Positions 7,531 through 10,601 of a stretch of 10,601 bases of DNA are shown one piece after another (the stretch's first letter is position 1; each line of letters starts with the position of its first letter). This stretch comes from Bacteroidales bacterium (lineage in GTDB: Bacteria > Bacteroidota > Bacteroidia > Bacteroidales > JAOZVK01), in contig JAOZVK010000158.1 of assembly GCA_029938185.1 (NCBI GenBank), positions 1 through 10,601 of the forward strand, read 5' to 3'. The notes below the pieces were generated by a model. The model did no database searches and had not been told where the DNA came from. It was given only the letters and a program-made list of their open reading frames with translations. The translations under genes and the position numbers were made by a program.

Positions 7531-7549
7531 AACTATAATACAAAAAAGC

Positions 7550-10345
7550 CTATTTTTTTAAATCATAGCCCAAAGTTTTTCCTTTTTTAGTAGCAGGAAT
7601 TCCATCTGTCATCCAAATTGGAGCGGGTTTTCCTTTAAGGTAATGGTCAAAAAACTGTTTCATTCTTATACTTAAATCGTAAGTGTTAGGGCTTTTTGCT
7701 CTTTCATTGTGCGGTGCACCATTGTAGTTTAATAACCAAACTGGTTTGCCTAATCGTCTTAATGCTACAAAATATTCAATACCTTGATACCAAGGTACAG
7801 CACCATCATTATCATTATGTCTTATTAATAATGGGGTATTTACTTTGGGAGCATAAAAAATAGGAGAATTTTCGATATAATGAAATGGTTTTTCCCATAA
7901 TGTTCCTCCAATTCGGCTTTGTGTTTGTTCGTACTGAAACATTCTACTCATACCAGACTTCCATCTTATTCCACCATAAGCACTTGTCATGTTTGTAACT
8001 GGTGCTCCTGCCGATGCAGCTTTATACAAATTAGTTTTTGTTATTATATAAGCTACTTGGTATCCTCCCCAGCTTTGCCCTTGTATTCCAATATTATTTT
8101 TATCTATATAACTATATTTAGTGAGATTAAGTGTTCCACTAACTACATAGTTAAAAGAACTTTCGCCAGGATAGCCTGTTTTATATCTAATATTAGGCAT
8201 GAAAACAATATAACCATTGCTGGTATAAAATGATGGATTTATAATAGAGCGACTTGGTTTTGGTACATAATGTCTGTGGAGGTCATCAGTATGTAATCTG
8301 TAAAAATAAACAATAACTGGATATTTTTTTTTAGGATCAAAGTTTTCAGGTTTATATAATAATCCGCTTTCTTTTTTACCATCAAAATTTAACCAATTAA
8401 CAATTTCTACATTACCCCAAATATATTTTTTTTGTTGAGGATTTGCATTTGAAACTTTTTTTCGTTTTGATAAATCTATATTACTATACCACAAATCCCC
8501 AAATGTTTTAAAGTTTTCTTTTTTCCAAATTATTTTATTGGATTTTTTAGCTTTTGATACTGATGAAAAACTATAATCATCTATTACTAATTTTTTTAAT
8601 CCTTTTTTTGGGCTTATTAAATAAAAGCCAGATTGTTTATTTTTTTTATTAAATGCCTTTAGTAGAAGATTATTAGTAATATCTATATATTTTGTTTTTC
8701 TATCAATTCGTATATTTCTAAAAACGATGTTATTTTTTTTTCCAGTTTGATTTGTAAGACATTTAGCATTTTTTTTGCCACTTGGGTCAAGCATCCATAT
8801 ATCAAACTTACTGTAAACCAAAAAATACTCATCGTTTTTTGTCCAACCAGCAAAATAATAAGGATTTGGTGCATCTGGATAATCATCTTCATCATTATAA
8901 AATATTGATGGAATATTTTTTGTCAGATTTTTTGTGATTTTATTAGCTATAGAATAGCTATACCAACTACTATCAGAATTTGAATACCAATATATATATT
9001 TACCAAATGGTGATATATTTGTATAGTCAATTACTTCTTTTTTAAACAATTTCTTTTCGCCTGTTTGTATATCTACAGTGTATATATCTCTGAAATAGGG
9101 TACAATCCACGAAAAACGCAAACGGTATGGTAGGTTCGAAATACCTAAAGCAATACTACTATTTCCATTTTGTAAAACTCTTATTTGAGGAATTTCTTTT
9201 GATGCAAGTTGTATTATTTTGTTTGAATTAATATGATATACAGCAAGATAATTTCTGGTTTTTTCTTTTTTAAGTTCTGCTAATTGCTGTGGTTGTAGTA
9301 ATGGGTCTTTCCATGACCAAACATCTAATTTTACTTTTTCTTCGGGCAATAAAGTATCTTTTTTCTTTTTTTCAGGCTTGGGAGCTGTACCAAAATACAA
9401 TTTACTATTATCTTTTGAAAAATATATCGAACCATGTACACTTATGCTCCAGTTCTTAGGCATTGTATTTTTTGAACTATTGTTTTTTAAACTTTTGGGA
9501 GTTTTTTGTTTTTTATCCCAATAAAACAAGTCATATATTTTGTTTTTAGTTGTATCTGTTGAAAACAAAAAAGCTAATTTTTCGCCATTATTACTGATTG
9601 ATAATTTTTTAGCTAATCCTTTTTTATCAAAAATAACTAAACTTTTTTGTTGTTTTGTGTCAAAAGTATATATCGTTGATTTTAGTAAGCTATCGTTTTG
9701 TAATTTAACAAAGCTAATAAGTTGACCATTTTCGGATATATTGTATTCGCTAATATTATCAAACTTAAAGCTTTTTTTTGTTATTGGGTTATATATTACA
9801 AAGCTATTTGTTTTAGGAGCATTTTTATCAAATACTTTCTTTTTTTTTCTTTTCTTATCCTTTTTACTTTTTTTTATTTTTTTCTTTAAAGTATATGCAA
9901 TCCAATCCGATTTTTCTTTTGATGTTTTATATGATTTTATATTTTTAATTTTTAATACTTTTTTCTCACCAAAAACCCATATTCCCAATGAATCCTTAGG
10001 AAGCTTATTTTTTTTTGTTTTTGCAAGTCTAAGTTTTCTAATAGTATCGTATTGGGGTTTTATCTTGAATATAATAAAATTTGAATTTGGAGATATTTTT
10101 GAGGAATACCCTCTGTCTATTATTTTTCTGATATTTTTGTTTGGACAAACAACAAGTAGTTTTCCATTACCTTTATATGGATTTTTTTCATATGCTATCC
10201 ATTCACCATTATCCGATATTGACTGTTTTTTTATGTACTTCCAATTATTATATACTGAAAAATCTAAAGGTTTTTTACTATTTTGAGATGATAAAATACC
10301 AAAAGTAAATATTTGTAAAAATAAAATTATTATAAATTTGTTCAT
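7550..10345 (-). CDS. Secreted S9 family (prolyl oligopeptidase-like) serine peptidase
   Basis: The 931-residue protein has a signal peptide (about residues 1-20, hydrophobic core ending LSSQ), so it probably acts in the periplasm or outside the cell, cleaving short peptides. Residues about 30-640 look like the beta-propeller that gates S9 enzymes, with repeated strand patterns such as SISNNGEKLAFLFS and ISPFGKYIYWYS. The C-terminal alpha/beta-hydrolase part (about 660-910) has a complete triad: Ser758 in GIQGQSWGGY, Asp847 in HNDNDGAVPW (the D-x-x-V position used by the family) and His879 in GAPHNE. Conserved stretches such as NMTSAYGGIRW and VALRRLGKP are typical of large S9 peptidases of Bacteroidota. 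An unusually lysine-rich insertion lies at about residues 153-172, in the propeller. The length is near what I expect for this subgroup. The start ATG gives a proper signal peptide and no alternative is needed. Substrate specificity cannot be read from the sequence. Confidence 0.95.
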   Translation of the reverse strand: MNKFIIILFLQIFTFGILSSQNSKKPLDFSVYNNWKYIKKQSISDNGEWIAYEKNPYKGNGKLLVVCPNKNIRKIIDRGYSSKISPNSNFIIFKIKPQYDTIRKLRLAKTKKNKLPKDSLGIWVFGEKKVLKIKNIKSYKTSKEKSDWIAYTLKKKIKKSKKDKKRKKKKVFDKNAPKTNSFVIYNPITKKSFKFDNISEYNISENGQLISFVKLQNDSLLKSTIYTFDTKQQKSLVIFDKKGLAKKLSISNNGEKLAFLFSTDTTKNKIYDLFYWDKKQKTPKSLKNNSSKNTMPKNWSISVHGSIYFSKDNSKLYFGTAPKPEKKKKDTLLPEEKVKLDVWSWKDPLLQPQQLAELKKEKTRNYLAVYHINSNKIIQLASKEIPQIRVLQNGNSSIALGISNLPYRLRFSWIVPYFRDIYTVDIQTGEKKLFKKEVIDYTNISPFGKYIYWYSNSDSSWYSYSIANKITKNLTKNIPSIFYNDEDDYPDAPNPYYFAGWTKNDEYFLVYSKFDIWMLDPSGKKNAKCLTNQTGKKNNIVFRNIRIDRKTKYIDITNNLLLKAFNKKNKQSGFYLISPKKGLKKLVIDDYSFSSVSKAKKSNKIIWKKENFKTFGDLWYSNIDLSKRKKVSNANPQQKKYIWGNVEIVNWLNFDGKKESGLLYKPENFDPKKKYPVIVYFYRLHTDDLHRHYVPKPSRSIINPSFYTSNGYIVFMPNIRYKTGYPGESSFNYVVSGTLNLTKYSYIDKNNIGIQGQSWGGYQVAYIITKTNLYKAASAGAPVTNMTSAYGGIRWKSGMSRMFQYEQTQSRIGGTLWEKPFHYIENSPIFYAPKVNTPLLIRHNDNDGAVPWYQGIEYFVALRRLGKPVWLLNYNGAPHNERAKSPNTYDLSIRMKQFFDHYLKGKPAPIWMTDGIPATKKGKTLGYDLKK

Positions 10346-10406
10346 ATTATTAATGTTTAAAAAATAGGAGTTTTTATTTAATTCTATCTGTAAAATTCAT
10401 ATTCGA

Positions 10407-10550
10407 TTATTTTTTAGAAACAGTAAATCTATCAAGGTCATATCTTGTGTACCAATACAAATCTTGTGCAAGCAATAATGTTTCGCCTTTATAATATTTA
10501 TCATCTTGCTTCAATTCACTATGTAAGGTTTTCGACCTATTTATAGTTGC
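10407..10550 (-). pseudogene. C-terminal remnant of a gene interrupted by tandem repeats
   Basis: On the minus strand an open frame ends at a TAA (10407-10409). Reading back, it encodes a protein-like tail with HSELKQDDKYYKGETLLL followed by AQDLYWYTRYDLDRFTVSKK. The residues from His (codon 10521-10523) to the stop look like real coding sequence: acidic and aromatic residues alternate sensibly. Upstream, the frame runs into the repeat copy at 10523-10554 and meets an in-frame stop at 10551-10553. No ATG lies in the open stretch. The simplest reading is the 3' end of a gene whose 5' part was separated by repeat insertion. The remainder, if any, lies beyond the window. A very short protein from a TTG start (about 34 residues) cannot be excluded. 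I do not recognise the family. Confidence 0.45.
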
Positions 10551-10554
10551 TTAC
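10523..10554 (+). repeat. Dispersed repeat, first of two tandem units
   Basis: This 32-nt unit begins GTAAGGTTTTCGACCTATTT and ends GTTGCTTAC. The ends are inverted (GTAAG / CTTAC), and the inner hairpin core has one T/C change (GGTTTTCGACC). It is joined head-to-tail to the next unit with no spacer. Confidence 0.85.
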
Positions 10555-10586
10555 GTAAGGTCTTCGACCTATTTAATGTTGCTTAC
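10555..10586 (+). repeat. Dispersed repeat, second of two tandem units
   Basis: This 32-nt unit begins GTAAGGTCTTCGACCTATTT and ends AATGTTGCTTAC. It carries the terminal inverted repeat GTAAG / CTTAC and a perfect AGGTC / GACCT inner hairpin. It is followed by GCAAGAT, which may start a third, decayed unit running towards the window edge. Confidence 0.85.
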
Positions 10587-10601
10587 GCAAGATATATAAT
10601 A

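Noticed and set aside
7334..7561. Plus-strand 75-codon open frame across the GTPase copy 2 start and the intergenic repeats
   Set aside because: It runs through hairpin repeats and over the ends of two well-supported minus-strand genes. Its product has no coherent composition and no start signal.
9741..10286. Plus-strand 181-codon open frame opposite the S9 peptidase
   Set aside because: It is an antisense reading of the A/T-rich, lysine-rich coding region and yields a phenylalanine-rich artefact. The minus-strand peptidase is certain.
10523..10586. CRISPR-like array suggested by two repeats of 32 bp
   Set aside because: The units are joined directly with no spacers, and the same repeat occurs singly elsewhere in the window. 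This is a tandem duplication of a dispersed repeat.

Overview
The window is very AT-rich with low-complexity A/T tracts and uses the standard genetic code. A FISUMP-type secreted protein, a large secreted S9 peptidase of a type common in Bacteroidota, Roc-COR GTPases and almost no Shine-Dalgarno sequences together suggest an uncultured or environmental member of the Bacteroidota, probably Bacteroidales-like. The assignment comes from protein recognition and base composition, not from a marker gene.

All six convincing genes lie on the minus strand, so transcription runs from high to low coordinates. From the right edge: (a) a truncated C-terminal coding remnant at about 10407-10550, cut off by two tandem copies of a 32-bp repeat; (b) 7550-10345, a secreted S9 serine peptidase with a complete Ser-Asp-His triad; (c) a 192-bp gap filled by a mosaic of hairpin repeats; (d) 5279-7357 and 3113-5191, two tandem 692-residue Roc-COR-type GTPases that are almost identical; (e) 2467-2895, a small exported protein with two hydrophobic segments, followed by a clear intrinsic terminator; (f) 1732-2409, a small secreted protein that may have a LolA-like fold; (g) 184-1518, a secreted protein with three internal repeats and a C-terminal FISUMP domain.

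The GTPase pair stands out. The two genes share a tract of about 1.8 kb in which I find no difference, silent sites included. The first ~63 bp and last ~220 bp of the same ORFs differ at about 11 and 20 positions, and the flanks are unrelated. That points to an older duplication whose middle was recently homogenised by gene conversion (or, in a metagenome assembly, to a collapsed repeat). Each protein has a complete set of GTPase motifs, a COR-like region, a cysteine cluster and a C-terminal domain with a weak resemblance to a nuclease fold. No leucine-rich repeats are visible.

A dispersed repeat with the core TAAGGTCTTCGACCTATTT occurs six times (five full-length, one half copy). In two cases its first three bases are the stop codon of the adjacent gene. 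No rRNA, tRNA, CRISPR array, transposase or integrase was seen. Apart from the GTPase pair, nothing in the layout shows that these genes work together: the gaps are long and the products unrelated.
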